Positions 54,286 to 63,071 of a DNA stretch of 64,000 nt are shown here, piece after piece; the first letter of the stretch is position 1, and the number at the start of each line of letters is the position of its first letter. The notes beneath the pieces are model-generated. The model was given only the letters and a program-made list of their open reading frames with translations. It was not told the origin of the DNA and did not search any database. Position numbers and translations under genes: made by a program. Origin of the DNA: Pelagimonas phthalicica (GTDB lineage: Bacteria; Pseudomonadota; Alphaproteobacteria; Rhodobacterales; Rhodobacteraceae); the NCBI RefSeq assembly GCF_004364805.1, contig NZ_SOAP01000004.1, positions 1 through 64,000 on the forward strand, given 5' to 3'.

Positions 54286-54966
54286 CTACACGCTCAACTC
54301 GCCCGACGGGCTTAGAAACACAGCCTCGGCCAGATTGTCCTCCGGCAGAAAGGCCCGCGGCAGGCCGGTCGCAGAAAACACCGGCCGCGCGCTTGTCTCT
54401 TCGGCAATGCTCAGCTCAGCACCATTGGCCAACCGCAGTGACAGGCTGACCCGCCCCAAAGTGGCCGAGGTGATCTCCTGCCCCTCAAGGCGCGTGATCA
54501 GCGCCCGGTCATCCCCATCGATGATCCAGCCCTCGCCTTCGCCATCCGGCTCAAGGATACGGCCATCAACCTGTACCCAATGGGCGGCCCCGGTGATCGG
54601 GATGATCAGCCAGTCCTCATCCTCAAACAGCAGGCCGACAAAGCCGAAATCACCCATTCCATAGGAGCCCAGCCGCGTCATCACCGAAGCAATGCGCCGC
54701 CCCACCAGATCCGAGCCACTGACCGGTTTGGGCACCAGCGGCACCAACTCGTAATCGCCAAACATCCCACCCTGTTCCGCCTCGGGCAGGGGGCGGGTGA
54801 AATCCGGGATCATCAGATCCTCTTGTACCAATGGGGATTGCGCCGGCAGGGTCTCAACGAATTTCTGCATCTCATTGGCAACCACCCGTTTGGCAACCGG
54901 ATTGCCCTTATCCGCAGCATTCACCACCGCCAGATTGATCTTGCCTTTGATATGCGAAAACACCAC
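54286..54966 (-). CDS. Protein of unknown function (226 residues)
   Basis: A soluble-looking protein without signal peptide or transmembrane segment. It begins MVFSHIKGKINLAVVNAADKG and has a C-terminal half with regular beta-strand patterns (FGFVGLLFEDEDWLIIPITGAAHWVQVDGRIL, WIIDGDDRALITRLEGQEI, SATLGRVSLSLRLANG). No family is recognised. It lies upstream of the RTX gene on the same strand and downstream of the ribosomal-operon terminator, so it has its own promoter. Confidence 0.65.
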   Translation of the reverse strand: MVFSHIKGKINLAVVNAADKGNPVAKRVVANEMQKFVETLPAQSPLVQEDLMIPDFTRPLPEAEQGGMFGDYELVPLVPKPVSGSDLVGRRIASVMTRLGSYGMGDFGFVGLLFEDEDWLIIPITGAAHWVQVDGRILEPDGEGEGWIIDGDDRALITRLEGQEITSATLGRVSLSLRLANGAELSIAEETSARPVFSATGLPRAFLPEDNLAEAVFLSPSGELSV

Positions 54967-55008
54967 GCCCCTCCCCCTCTGGGTGCAAGGACATTAACAA
55001 TTCGCGCA

Positions 55009-55043
55009 AAAAGAAAAACCCCTGACGTGACAACGCCAGGGGT
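55009..55043 (-). terminator. Terminator of the ribosomal-protein operon
   Basis: Stem ACCCCTG / CAGGGGT with an inner CG-CG extension (55018-55043), followed on the minus strand by TTTTTCTTTTT. It lies 50 bases after the rplP stop, so transcription ends there and does not go on to rpmC-rpsQ as in most bacteria. Confidence 0.85.
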
Positions 55044-55092
55044 CAATCTTTGGGTAGGGTGGGGTTTGACCCCACCGAGACCTTAGTCAGGC

Positions 55093-55506
55093 TTACCAAT
55101 CTTCGCGAACAACAACGCGGGTTTTCACTGGCAGTTTCATCGCGGCCAGACGCAGCGCTTCACGGGCGATATCTTCGGCAACGCCGTCGATTTCGAACAT
55201 GACGCGGCCCGGCTTCACTTTGCAGGCCCAACGGTCAACAGACCCCTTACCTTTACCCATACGAACTTCGATAGGCTTGGCAGTGATCGGGGTGTCAGGG
55301 AAGATGCGGATCCAAACACGGCCCTGACGCTTCATGTGACGCGTCATGGCACGACGGGCGGCTTCGATCTGACGGGCAGTGACACGCTCAGGCTCAAGAG
55401 CCTTCAGACCGTATGTGCCGAAGTTCAGATCAGAACCCCCTTTGGCAAGGCCTTTGATCCGGCCTTTGTGCATCTTGCGGAATTTAGTACGCTTTGGCTG
55501 AAGCAT
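55093..55506 (-). CDS. rplP: 50S ribosomal protein L16
   Basis: A 137-residue L16 of normal length, starting [30 protein letters not shown] and containing the conserved [34 protein letters not shown] and [25 protein letters not shown]. It binds 23S rRNA near the A site. It starts 2 bases after rpsC. The usual following gene rpmC is absent; a terminator follows instead. Confidence 0.97.
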   Translation of the reverse strand: MLQPKRTKFRKMHKGRIKGLAKGGSDLNFGTYGLKALEPERVTARQIEAARRAMTRHMKRQGRVWIRIFPDTPITAKPIEVRMGKGKGSVDRWACKVKPGRVMFEIDGVAEDIAREALRLAAMKLPVKTRVVVREDW

Positions 55507-55508
55507 AG

Positions 55509-56231
55509 TTACCCCCGGTTATCGCGACGACCACCACCGGCACCACGAGGTGCTGGGCCGTCTTGAATTTCTTGTGACTTGCGGTCACGTGCTGCCGGAT
55601 CGTGCTCCATGATCTCGCCTTTGAAGATCCAGACCTTGATCCCGATGATACCATAGGGGGTCGAAGCTTCGACTTGGCTGTGATCGATATCCGCACGCAG
55701 GGTGTGAAGAGGCACGCGGCCCTCACGGTACCATTCGGTACGCGCGATTTCAGCACCACCCAGACGGCCAGCAACGTTCACGCGGATGCCCAGGGCACCC
55801 ATACGCATGGCGTTCTGAACAGCCCGCTTCATGGCGCGGCGGAAGGAAACACGGCGTTCCAGCTGCTGAGCAATGCTCTCACCAACCAGCTGGGCGTCCA
55901 GCTCTGGCTTGCGCACTTCTACGATGTTCAGGTGCAATTCGCTGTCGGTCATCGCCGCCAGTTTCTTGCGCAGAACTTCGATGTCAGCACCTTTTTTGCC
56001 GATGATCACGCCCGGACGCGCGGTGTGAACAGTCACACGGCACTTTTTGTGGGGGCGTTCAATGATCACACGCGCAACACCAGCCTGCTTGCACTCGGCG
56101 TGGATGAATTCGCGGATCTTGAGATCTTCCAGCAGCAGATCACCATAGTCTTTGGTGTCAGCGTACCAACGGCTGTCCCAGGTGCGGTTCACCTGCAGAC
56201 GCATACCGATCGGGTTTGTTTTATTACCCAT
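55509..56231 (-). CDS. rpsC: 30S ribosomal protein S3
   Basis: A 240-residue S3 with the KH-type RNA-binding domain ([23 protein letters not shown]) and the C-terminal domain ([34 protein letters not shown]), ending in a Gly/Arg tail. The start overlaps the rplV stop by one base (TAATG). Confidence 0.97.
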   Translation of the reverse strand: MGNKTNPIGMRLQVNRTWDSRWYADTKDYGDLLLEDLKIREFIHAECKQAGVARVIIERPHKKCRVTVHTARPGVIIGKKGADIEVLRKKLAAMTDSELHLNIVEVRKPELDAQLVGESIAQQLERRVSFRRAMKRAVQNAMRMGALGIRVNVAGRLGGAEIARTEWYREGRVPLHTLRADIDHSQVEASTPYGIIGIKVWIFKGEIMEHDPAARDRKSQEIQDGPAPRGAGGGRRDNRG

Positions 56232-56611
56232 TAGGCTTGCTCCTCAACCTGACGCACCTTGATGGTGAGTTCCGAGAACGGCTTGTTGATGCGACCAAAG
56301 CGACCACGGGCACGTGGGCGACCACGCTTCATGATCAGGTTCTTGCCAACATAGGCCTCGGCGACGACCAGTTCGTCAACGTCCAGACCGTGGTTGTTCT
56401 CTGCGTTTGCAATGGCAGATTGCAGGCACTTTTTCACGTCTTCAGCGATACGCTTTTTCGAGAAGGTCAAGTCCACCAGGGCCTTGTCCACCTTCTTGCC
56501 GCGGATCAGCTGTGCAACGAGGTTCAGTTTCTGCGGGCTGGTGCGCAGCATGCGCAACTTGGCCATCGCTTCATTATCCGCCACGCGGCGGGGATTCTTA
56601 TCCTTGCCCAT
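56231..56611 (-). CDS. rplV: 50S ribosomal protein L22
   Basis: A 126-residue L22. It contains [56 protein letters not shown] and the extended loop [24 protein letters not shown] that lines the exit tunnel. Three bases separate it from rpsS; it is coupled to rpsC. Confidence 0.97.
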   Translation of the reverse strand: MGKDKNPRRVADNEAMAKLRMLRTSPQKLNLVAQLIRGKKVDKALVDLTFSKKRIAEDVKKCLQSAIANAENNHGLDVDELVVAEAYVGKNLIMKRGRPRARGRFGRINKPFSELTIKVRQVEEQA

Positions 56612-56614
56612 GGC

Positions 56615-56893
56615 TTACTTCCTCTTGGCTTTTTTGTCGGCCGCGTGACCGTAATAGGTCCGGGTCGGGGAATATTCGCCGAACTTCTGGCCGATCATGT
56701 CCTCGGTTACGGAAACCGGGATATGCTTTTGGCCGTTATAAACGGCAAAAGTCAGACCAACGAATTGCGGCAGGATGGTGGAACGGCGCGACCAGATCTT
56801 GATCACTTCGTTCTTGCCCGACTCGCGTACCTTTTCGGCCTTTTTCAGGACGTAGGCATCGACAAAGGGGCCTTTCCAAACAGAGCGAGACAT
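56615..56893 (-). CDS. rpsS: 30S ribosomal protein S19
   Basis: A 92-residue S19 ([21 protein letters not shown] ... [50 protein letters not shown]). It sits in the 30S head beside S13. It starts 3 bases after the rplB stop. Confidence 0.97.
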   Translation of the reverse strand: MSRSVWKGPFVDAYVLKKAEKVRESGKNEVIKIWSRRSTILPQFVGLTFAVYNGQKHIPVSVTEDMIGQKFGEYSPTRTYYGHAADKKAKRK

Positions 56894-56896
56894 TAA

Positions 56897-57739
56897 TTAG
56901 CGTCCCTTCTTCTTGGCGTGGCGCGAGCGGATGATCAGCTTTTGCGACGCTTTGTTTGTGTTGCGGGTACGCTTACCCTTGGTTGGCTTACCCCAAGGTG
57001 TCACAGGGTGACGACCACCAGAGGTCCGGCCTTCACCACCACCATGTGGGTGGTCGATCGGGTTCATAACAACACCACGAACCGATGGGCGGATGCCCTT
57101 ATGGCGCATACGACCGGCTTTACCAAAGTTCTGGTTGGAGTTGTCAGGGTTGGACACGGCACCAACGGTGGCCATGCATTCCTGACGAACCAGGCGCAGT
57201 TCACCTGAGCTCAGGCGGATCTGGGCGTAGCCACCGTCACGGCCAACAAACTGGGCATAGGTGCCCGCGGCGCGTGCGATCTGACCACCTTTGCCAGGCT
57301 TCAGCTCGATGTTGTGAACGATAGTACCGATGGGCATGCCCGAGAAAGGCATTGCGTTACCGGGCTTGATGTCAGCCTTGGCGCTGGACACAACGCGGTC
57401 ACCGATGGCGAGACGCTGAGGGGCCAGGATATAGGCTTGTTCACCGTCATCATACTGGATGAGAGCGATGAAAGCAGTCCGGTTCGGGTCATATTCGATG
57501 CGGGCCACGGTGGCCGAAACGTCGAATTTGTTCCGCTTGAAATCTACGATACGGTAAAGGCGTTTTGCCCCACCACCGCGGCGACGAGAAGTGATACGTC
57601 CGGTGTTGTTACGACCGCCCGACTTTGTCAGACCCTCGGTGAGGGCTTTGACAGGGCGACCTTTCCACAGCTCCGAACGGTCAATCAGCACCAGCCCGCG
57701 CTGGCCCGGCGTCGTCGGCTTGTACGACTTGAGTGCCAT
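56897..57739 (-). CDS. rplB: 50S ribosomal protein L2
   Basis: A 280-residue L2 with [27 protein letters not shown] at the start and the conserved [40 protein letters not shown] near the peptidyl-transferase centre. The ATG at 57739 has GGAAAG before it; the longer frame to 57847 is not family-like. It is the first gene of this block: rplW, rplD, rplC and rpsJ are not upstream within the window. Confidence 0.96.
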   Translation of the reverse strand: MALKSYKPTTPGQRGLVLIDRSELWKGRPVKALTEGLTKSGGRNNTGRITSRRRGGGAKRLYRIVDFKRNKFDVSATVARIEYDPNRTAFIALIQYDDGEQAYILAPQRLAIGDRVVSSAKADIKPGNAMPFSGMPIGTIVHNIELKPGKGGQIARAAGTYAQFVGRDGGYAQIRLSSGELRLVRQECMATVGAVSNPDNSNQNFGKAGRMRHKGIRPSVRGVVMNPIDHPHGGGEGRTSGGRHPVTPWGKPTKGKRTRNTNKASQKLIIRSRHAKKKGR

Positions 57740-57847
57740 GCTTAGTGACTTTCCGTTAAGACGACAGGGTTGCCCCTGCCTATGTTTTTGAGACTTGCGC
57801 CTCAGGAGTTTAGGCCCCCGTAGGTGCCCGGTGAAAACATCAAACAA

Positions 57848-57868
57848 CCCCGGAAACGAATCCCGGGG
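57848..57868 (-). terminator. Possible terminator upstream of rplB
   Basis: CCCCGG (57848-57853) / CCGGGG (57863-57868) with a 9-base loop, followed on the minus strand by TTGTTTGATGTTTTC. It would end the hypothetical gene that stops at 58001 and isolate the rplB operon. The T-run is broken, so it is moderate evidence only. Confidence 0.45.
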
Positions 57869-58000
57869 CCGCGCGATTGGGCTGCTTTAACAGCGGTGGG
57901 CCGGGGCGTCTAGGCTTTTTCGCGATTTCCAAAGAAACAAGGCCAATCAGTGTCACCTTCCAATGAAATCCTTAACAAGCCCAAGCAACGTGAATAGCAC

Positions 58001-58426
58001 TTACCTTTTCTTCCGCTCGACAGAAACCACCGCATCGCCAAGAGCGTCTACCACGAATTTCTCCAGTTCCTTATGAGACCGTCCAACATAAGAGGGCCCT
58101 ATCGACAAAAAATACTTCGGTAGAGAACGAATGACTAAAATCGGTACACCTTGTCGTGTTATGAACTCAACATAGATAGGGAGGCTGCGCCCATTGGGAA
58201 CCTTCCAACGCACGCAGTTTTCAGCGTCATCCCGGTTGGCGCAGCTCGCCTCACTGTTACTCACCAACACCTCATCAAGTACCTGTAGTGAAGATGGGCC
58301 AAACTCTTTCAGTTCGATAGCTGTTGTTACACGATCACCACCTGCTGCAATCGCCCTGATCCACACCACGGCTGGCAAAAGGGCAATCACCAGAAGAGAC
58401 AGAGTCACAAGCCAAAACAGTTTCAT
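58001..58426 (-). CDS. Membrane-anchored protein of unknown function
   Basis: A 141-residue protein with an N-terminal anchor or signal (MKLFWLVTLSLLVIALLPAVVWI) and a basic soluble domain with two cysteines (SEASCANRDDAENCVRW) that could form a disulphide. It ends VVDALGDAVVSVERKKR. No family is recognised. It lies between the rplB block and the immunity-like gene at 58556, where rplW would be expected in a standard S10 operon. Confidence 0.6.
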   Translation of the reverse strand: MKLFWLVTLSLLVIALLPAVVWIRAIAAGGDRVTTAIELKEFGPSSLQVLDEVLVSNSEASCANRDDAENCVRWKVPNGRSLPIYVEFITRQGVPILVIRSLPKYFLSIGPSYVGRSHKELEKFVVDALGDAVVSVERKKR

Positions 58427-58555
58427 GCAACGCTCCGATACCCGTTTTACAACCCACGAACTCGATCAGAGAACATAGGTTCTGTATTTGATTTTGAAAC
58501 CCATTGTTTGACGACTATCATCTGCCAACATTTTTTGCATTTTTAGGAACGGTTT

Positions 58556-59071
58556 ATGATCACACTCGACATGGCCCGCGCGATTGCCAGGCACCACGTA
58601 CAGTCTATGGGCGCGAACCTCACCCTGCTGGCCAAACCAATCTCGTGGGGCGATTATGGCTGGGTCTTTTCCTACCAAAGCAAAGCGTTTCTTAAGACAG
58701 GTCACCCAAGCGATGCCTTGGCAGGGAATGCGCCGCTCCTGATTGATCGCGAACAAGGTCACGTTATCACCTTGGGCACGGCTGAGGCGCTTGACGTCTA
58801 CCTTGAAAACTATGTGCGCTTTGGCGACCCGCATGCAGTGCCCGGCCCGTCCTTAGAATTATCTGGCTGGCAAGCCGGTGCAGACAAGGTCGCTGCAACC
58901 AAGGCACTGAAAGCCCACACTCAACTCGGCCTGAAAGACGCAAAAGCCACAATTGATATGTGTCTGGCTGGGCAAAAACCTGTTGTAAGCTGTGCCGCTC
59001 CAGAAACCGCCGAAATACTTGTGGGCAAACTGGTGGATCTCGGGTTTTCGGCAAGGCAACTGGCGCAATAG
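58556..59071 (+). CDS. Imm35/YrhB-like protein with L7/L12-type C-terminal domain
   Basis: A 171-residue protein. Residues 1-100 follow the YrhB/Imm35 pattern of polymorphic-toxin immunity proteins (MARAIARHHVQSM, DYGWVFSYQSKAFL, GNAPLLIDREQGHVITLGTAEALDVYLENY). Residues ~112-171 (KVAATKALKAHTQLGLKDAKATIDMCLAGQKPVVSCAAPETAEILVGKLVDLGFSA) resemble the C-terminal domain of ribosomal protein L7/L12, a module that also occurs alone in other small proteins. No toxin gene is adjacent. It converges on the gene at 59202. Confidence 0.7.
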   Translation: MITLDMARAIARHHVQSMGANLTLLAKPISWGDYGWVFSYQSKAFLKTGHPSDALAGNAPLLIDREQGHVITLGTAEALDVYLENYVRFGDPHAVPGPSLELSGWQAGADKVAATKALKAHTQLGLKDAKATIDMCLAGQKPVVSCAAPETAEILVGKLVDLGFSARQLAQ

Positions 59072-59201
59072 CTCACCCAGATACCCCCTTGTCAGACAAG
59101 ACCACCCAACGCGCGCAACGCGTTCAAAAATCCTTTGGCGACGCAACAGCGATCCTAATGATTGTACCTATGCTCAACAAAGCACTTTAGGCGCGCCTCA
59201 C

Positions 59202-59597
59202 TCATTCCCCATCTCCGCACCTGTCCAACCCCCGCCCTCTGCAAACCTCCAAAGCCTCGCGCGCCAGCCTTGTCACATGCGGCCATTCGGGCAGTTGCGT
59301 GAATTGCTGGTCGTTACAGGTCGTCCCATGCCGATCAATCAGCACATCAAGCACCTGCACAAGCTTGCTCAGATGCTCCGCTTCGCTTTGATCAAACAGA
59401 AAAACACCGATACAGGCAGAGGGGTCTTCGCCGAGATCCGTATCGTCGAAAAAGAAGTGTACAGCATAGTCGAACATGCTCTTGGCACCATGCGACCCGC
59501 CAAGCCAATGCCGCCTTTGATACTCAAGATCCGCCAACTCCTCCAGATAAGTGATAAGCTCGGACCGCATGCTCGGATAATGTATCGGCAGTTCCAA
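59202..59597 (-). CDS. SCO4402-like (immunity-type) protein
   Basis: A 131-residue soluble protein. The pattern YPSMRSELITYLEELADLEYQRRHWLGG ... SMFDYAVHFFFDDTDLGEDPSACIGVFLFDQSEAEHLSKLVQVLDVLIDRHG fits the SCO4402-type proteins, which are often found near toxin or immunity genes. The start is a TTG at 59597; an ATG at 59570 (MRSELITYL) is the alternative. It begins 14 bases after the end of the disrupted upstream gene, so it was probably the last gene of that operon. Confidence 0.6.
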   Translation of the reverse strand: MELPIHYPSMRSELITYLEELADLEYQRRHWLGGSHGAKSMFDYAVHFFFDDTDLGEDPSACIGVFLFDQSEAEHLSKLVQVLDVLIDRHGTTCNDQQFTQLPEWPHVTRLAREALEVCRGRGLDRCGDGE

Positions 59598-59611
59598 AGG
59601 CGCATCCGGGA

Positions 59612-60330
59612 TTAAAAAACTTTACCAGTCGGCGAAAACGGCATCGGCATAAAGTCATCCTTTACGATATCGGCGACGGCCAAGGCTTTGAGCCGTTCAA
59701 ACTGCGCCTCAAGGTTTTCGTCTGCCGTAGCGTCATGTTGGATTAGGGTCAGGACCCCTTAATTCACAACGCTCAGTTCACCAGATTTTGTTCCAGACCA
59801 GGCATATGCCCGCAGGAATAGTGGTTCTATTTCAAGGGTATATAACGCAGGCTGGGGCAAAATCAGGTGAACCCGCAGGGCATGGAGAAATACACGCTCT
59901 CAGCGGTTCGACTTTCTTGCCAAGGCAACCAGCCTTGTCTGCGAAATTCAAACCTCTGATAACACGTATTTTTCCATGCTGAGCATTGTGAATTAATGGG
60001 TCCTGACCCTAAATTGACGCAATACGCGCAGTATTCCACCAGATATTCCGAAACATCCCGCCGCTTGCGACCGCCCCAATCCAATTCGCTTTCTCTGGCA
60101 AGTCGGAACAGGGTCACGGCGTCTTGCGTCTGCCCCAGCCGCCAATGCGCAGCGGCGCGTTGGGTCAGGATGACCTGCTTCGGCCCGTTCTCTGCGTTTA
60201 GGCGTGCAAGCCTTTTCAATCTCACCTCGTCCGACATGCCACCAAACCCACCATGATAGGCCCATGACCAGCGCAGCAGAAAAGGCAGTAATCTGATCTT
60301 TCTCAGCAAGCTGTGGCTCCGTGTTCTCAT
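59612..60330 (-). pseudogene. Gene disrupted by a MITE-like element
   Basis: The 5' part (60330-60013) codes for about 106 residues with a TPR-like segment (TQRAAAHWRLGQTQDAVTLFRLARESEL ... EYLVEYCAYCVN). The frame then runs into the element at 59743-60012, which would add a foreign tail. On the far side, 59612-59742 still reads as a gene end (DATADENLEAQFERLKALAVADIVKDDFMPMPFSPTGKVF, stop TAA). The simplest view is one gene split by the insertion, though two adjacent genes cannot be excluded. Function unknown. Confidence 0.55.
59743..60012. mobile_element. MITE-like element, type 2, copy 2 (270 bp)
   Basis: Terminal inverted repeats of 34 bases with two mismatches, starting TTAGGGTCAGGACCC. 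The interior matches the copy at 52802-53072 (for example GACCAGGCATATGCCCGCAG). It has no coding capacity for a transposase. It lies inside a coding sequence, which shows that this family has moved. Confidence 0.85.
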
Positions 60331-60361
60331 TCGTTATTCATAGGAACCGCAGCGAAAGGCG

Positions 60362-60754
60362 TCATTTCCCTTGCTCCTTCAAGCTGGCCAAGAGCTCGGC
60401 CTTAAGCTGTGGAGACAGCATACTGGGCCTGGCGATCTGGTCTATCACCCCCTCCAGGCCAGTGATTGCGACAGTACCGGACTCCAACGCTCGAGCGCCT
60501 TGGTCCAAAATTAGCTCACGCATGTAAGGATGTAGGCTGTCCTTCCTCAGAAGCTCCTGGGCCTTTTTCTCACCGGCAGCGTCGATATATGCCGAAATGA
60601 CGGCGGTGATGATGCCGTCAAAAAGCGGATGACCAACGAAAAACCGCTGCTCATCCGGGGCGAATTTGCAGATGTGAAAATAGGTAAGGAGGCTTTCCAG
60701 CTCGTCCACAGTCGCATCAGAAATCTCTACTCTCAAATCAAGCTCCTCAAACAA
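60362..60754 (-). CDS. Protein of unknown function (130 residues)
   Basis: A soluble helical protein (MFEELDLRVEISDATVDELESLLTYFHICKF ... HPYMRELILDQGARALESG ... LSPQLKAELLASLKEQG). No signal peptide or known motif. It starts 6 bases after the TRAP-hydrolase fusion gene and ends 31 bases before the disrupted gene, so it belongs to that operon. Confidence 0.6.
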   Translation of the reverse strand: MFEELDLRVEISDATVDELESLLTYFHICKFAPDEQRFFVGHPLFDGIITAVISAYIDAAGEKKAQELLRKDSLHPYMRELILDQGARALESGTVAITGLEGVIDQIARPSMLSPQLKAELLASLKEQGK

Positions 60755-60760
60755 CCCGCG

Positions 60761-62821
60761 TCATGGCGCGATTTCATAATAGAGTTTGTCCGGCCCAACC
60801 TGCTTTAGCGCCAGGCCACGTGCCGTGGCAGTCTCCCGGGTCGCCAAAAGCTTGGCCAGGTCATCGGCAACCGGCTGCACGTCAAAGGCATGGGTGTGGT
60901 TGCGACAGCGCGCCCCGGTCAACTTCCAAAAGATGCAAACGTCGCGATCCAAGGCGCTGACATCCACCGTTTCCACCCCCGCAACCATCAGCCTGTGCCG
61001 ACCGCCAAGCCCAATGGCGGGGTTTCTGTTAACCCCATACGAGGCCAGCAAGGCCACATCGTTGGAATTGGCATAGACCGACCAGAGCGGACTGACCCCC
61101 GCCCCCTGCTGCAAGGTTTTCTTGAAAACGGCATGGCGCACATCGGGCGCGACCAGGGCCACATTGCCAATCGTCATTTGCGGCGGCTTGGCCAGAAACC
61201 GCAGCGCATCTATGGCAACAAGCCCCCCCATGGAATGAGCCAGGATCGAAATATCCTGCGCCTTGCCGGCCTCAGCGCGCAGTTTCAAACTCGCCAGAAA
61301 CGGTTCTAGGTAAAAACTGTTGAATTCGACGCCGTCCCGGTCATGAACATAGGCTGACAATTGCCCCATGCTGGGCCAGCTCCACAGCAGGACATCACCG
61401 TCAATCGCCAGATCTTCGGTCACTGCCACGGCCCAGTTCACCGCATCTTCGAAACTGTTGTTGAAACCATGGATCAGGATTGTAAGCCGTTGACCGGGGT
61501 CTTGCTGGTCAAAAATCTGCTTGGCACAATCAGCTGGGCCCGCGCTAACTCCGCTTGGGCCAATCTCAACAGCGCCGGTATAAGGGTCACCAAAACGGCG
61601 GTTCGCGTCCCGGGCATAGATCAGTTTGAAACAATGCAGCGGCGAGTCTGCATCCATCTTGTAGCCGAACCGCAAGCGCAGATCGCTGTCGAACTCGTCA
61701 TTGCGCGATGTCGCCACAAAGATTTCCGGCGCGCGCCCATCCCCTTGGCGCGAATCCGGGGCCGGGCCCGGCGCCGGTTGCGGCACAGGAGTGTCAATAT
61801 CTCCGATTAGGTCGCGTATCTCGTCAGGGCTCAGCCCATAGGCTTGCGCGATCTCCTGGGCGAGCGAATAATCCTCAGGCACAGCCGCCGAAAGGCTGGC
61901 CACACGCACCCCGTTTTCCTCCGCCTCGCGCAGGGTTGCGTTATAGGTCCCGATCAACGTTTCACGCGCCACCAATGACGCATTTTGCGCGGCGCTTTCC
62001 AGGGTTTTCAACTGCCGCGCCGTCAGGGCCTCTACCCCCGGTTTCCCGATCACAAAGAACCCGGTGCGCGCCTTTGCATCCAGAAACAGGGCCCCATTGG
62101 GTGAGGCCTCGTAAAACCTGCTGAGCGCCCCATTGGGAACGCTCAGATCTTCGGCAGCATCAATCGCACCGGCTTGCAGGCTTTGATACACTTCAGATAA
62201 CGGCAGCGACTGTGGCACCGCCCCCAATTGTTCGAAAATCTCCGCCGAAGAGGTCCCGACAGTGCGCAGCTTCAGGCCCTGCAAATCTGCGACATTCGTT
62301 TCGGCATTGGATGCAAAAACACTGCTTGGGGATGACGGCCAGTTTGCCAGCCCATAAAGCCCCAATTCCCCCAACAGCGCGGTGGCCCCAACCTCCAACG
62401 GTCGGCGCTGATCGGTCGCGTCAGAGTTGGGCGGCACACCAAAATAGGACCGTTCATAGGCGGACAGCATATCTACCACCGCCCCCTGCTCCTCATTGCG
62501 GGCCACAAAGGTCAGCAGATCCGTGCTCAGCAAGGCGACCGCCTCGGATTTGAACATCTCTGACACAACGTCACGCGCGCCCCCCAACTCGGCATAAGAC
62601 CTGACATCCAACTTGATACCCGCTTCGGCCAAGCGGTCGTCAATCAATAGGGCATCAACGAATTGGGCCGTCGGTGGGTCCATGCGATCCGGTATCGCAA
62701 AGAGCAGGTCAGCAGCAAAAGATGGCGTGCCAGCACAAAAAACCGCTGCGACAACAGCCGCGCGCAAACCGGGTTTTGGGGTGAGGTGATCCTGAGTTTT
62801 GAAAAAGCACGTGAAAGACAA
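60761..62821 (-). CDS. TRAP-binding-protein/alpha-beta hydrolase fusion
   Basis: A 686-residue exported protein. After a signal peptide (cleavage near SFAA, residue ~36), residues ~37-340 look like a DctP-type TRAP solute receptor (SEMFKSEAVALLSTDLLTFVA, NVADLQGLKLRTVGTSSAEIFEQLGAVPQSLPLSEVYQSLQAGAIDAAED). A Pro/Ala linker (~347-365) joins an alpha/beta hydrolase of the DUF900 type: LTILIHGFNNSFEDAVNWA, LWSWPSMGQ, nucleophile elbow ILAHSMGGLVAIDALR (Ser ~528) and NHTHAF (His). The start is TTG with AGGAGC upstream. No TRAP permease genes are present. Confidence 0.8.
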   Translation of the reverse strand: MSFTCFFKTQDHLTPKPGLRAAVVAAVFCAGTPSFAADLLFAIPDRMDPPTAQFVDALLIDDRLAEAGIKLDVRSYAELGGARDVVSEMFKSEAVALLSTDLLTFVARNEEQGAVVDMLSAYERSYFGVPPNSDATDQRRPLEVGATALLGELGLYGLANWPSSPSSVFASNAETNVADLQGLKLRTVGTSSAEIFEQLGAVPQSLPLSEVYQSLQAGAIDAAEDLSVPNGALSRFYEASPNGALFLDAKARTGFFVIGKPGVEALTARQLKTLESAAQNASLVARETLIGTYNATLREAEENGVRVASLSAAVPEDYSLAQEIAQAYGLSPDEIRDLIGDIDTPVPQPAPGPAPDSRQGDGRAPEIFVATSRNDEFDSDLRLRFGYKMDADSPLHCFKLIYARDANRRFGDPYTGAVEIGPSGVSAGPADCAKQIFDQQDPGQRLTILIHGFNNSFEDAVNWAVAVTEDLAIDGDVLLWSWPSMGQLSAYVHDRDGVEFNSFYLEPFLASLKLRAEAGKAQDISILAHSMGGLVAIDALRFLAKPPQMTIGNVALVAPDVRHAVFKKTLQQGAGVSPLWSVYANSNDVALLASYGVNRNPAIGLGGRHRLMVAGVETVDVSALDRDVCIFWKLTGARCRNHTHAFDVQPVADDLAKLLATRETATARGLALKQVGPDKLYYEIAP

Positions 62822-63071
62822 TGGGGATGCTCCTAATCTGAATGAGCGATAGGCAAATCAATGCCCGATGGTAACATCAATTTCCCGTTTTACAAAAACG
62901 CATCACCAAGAAAATAACTCAAGGTTGTCGCTCCCGTCCTGACATGCTCCGTTCGACGCTGGTGACAAACACACGTCTTCCCCTGACGCAATCGCCCTCA
63001 CCTCTGTTCCTTGTTTCGCGTGCAATGGCCCGTTAGGCTCGTCCTATTGGGGTGCTGGGGATGATCGGGAC

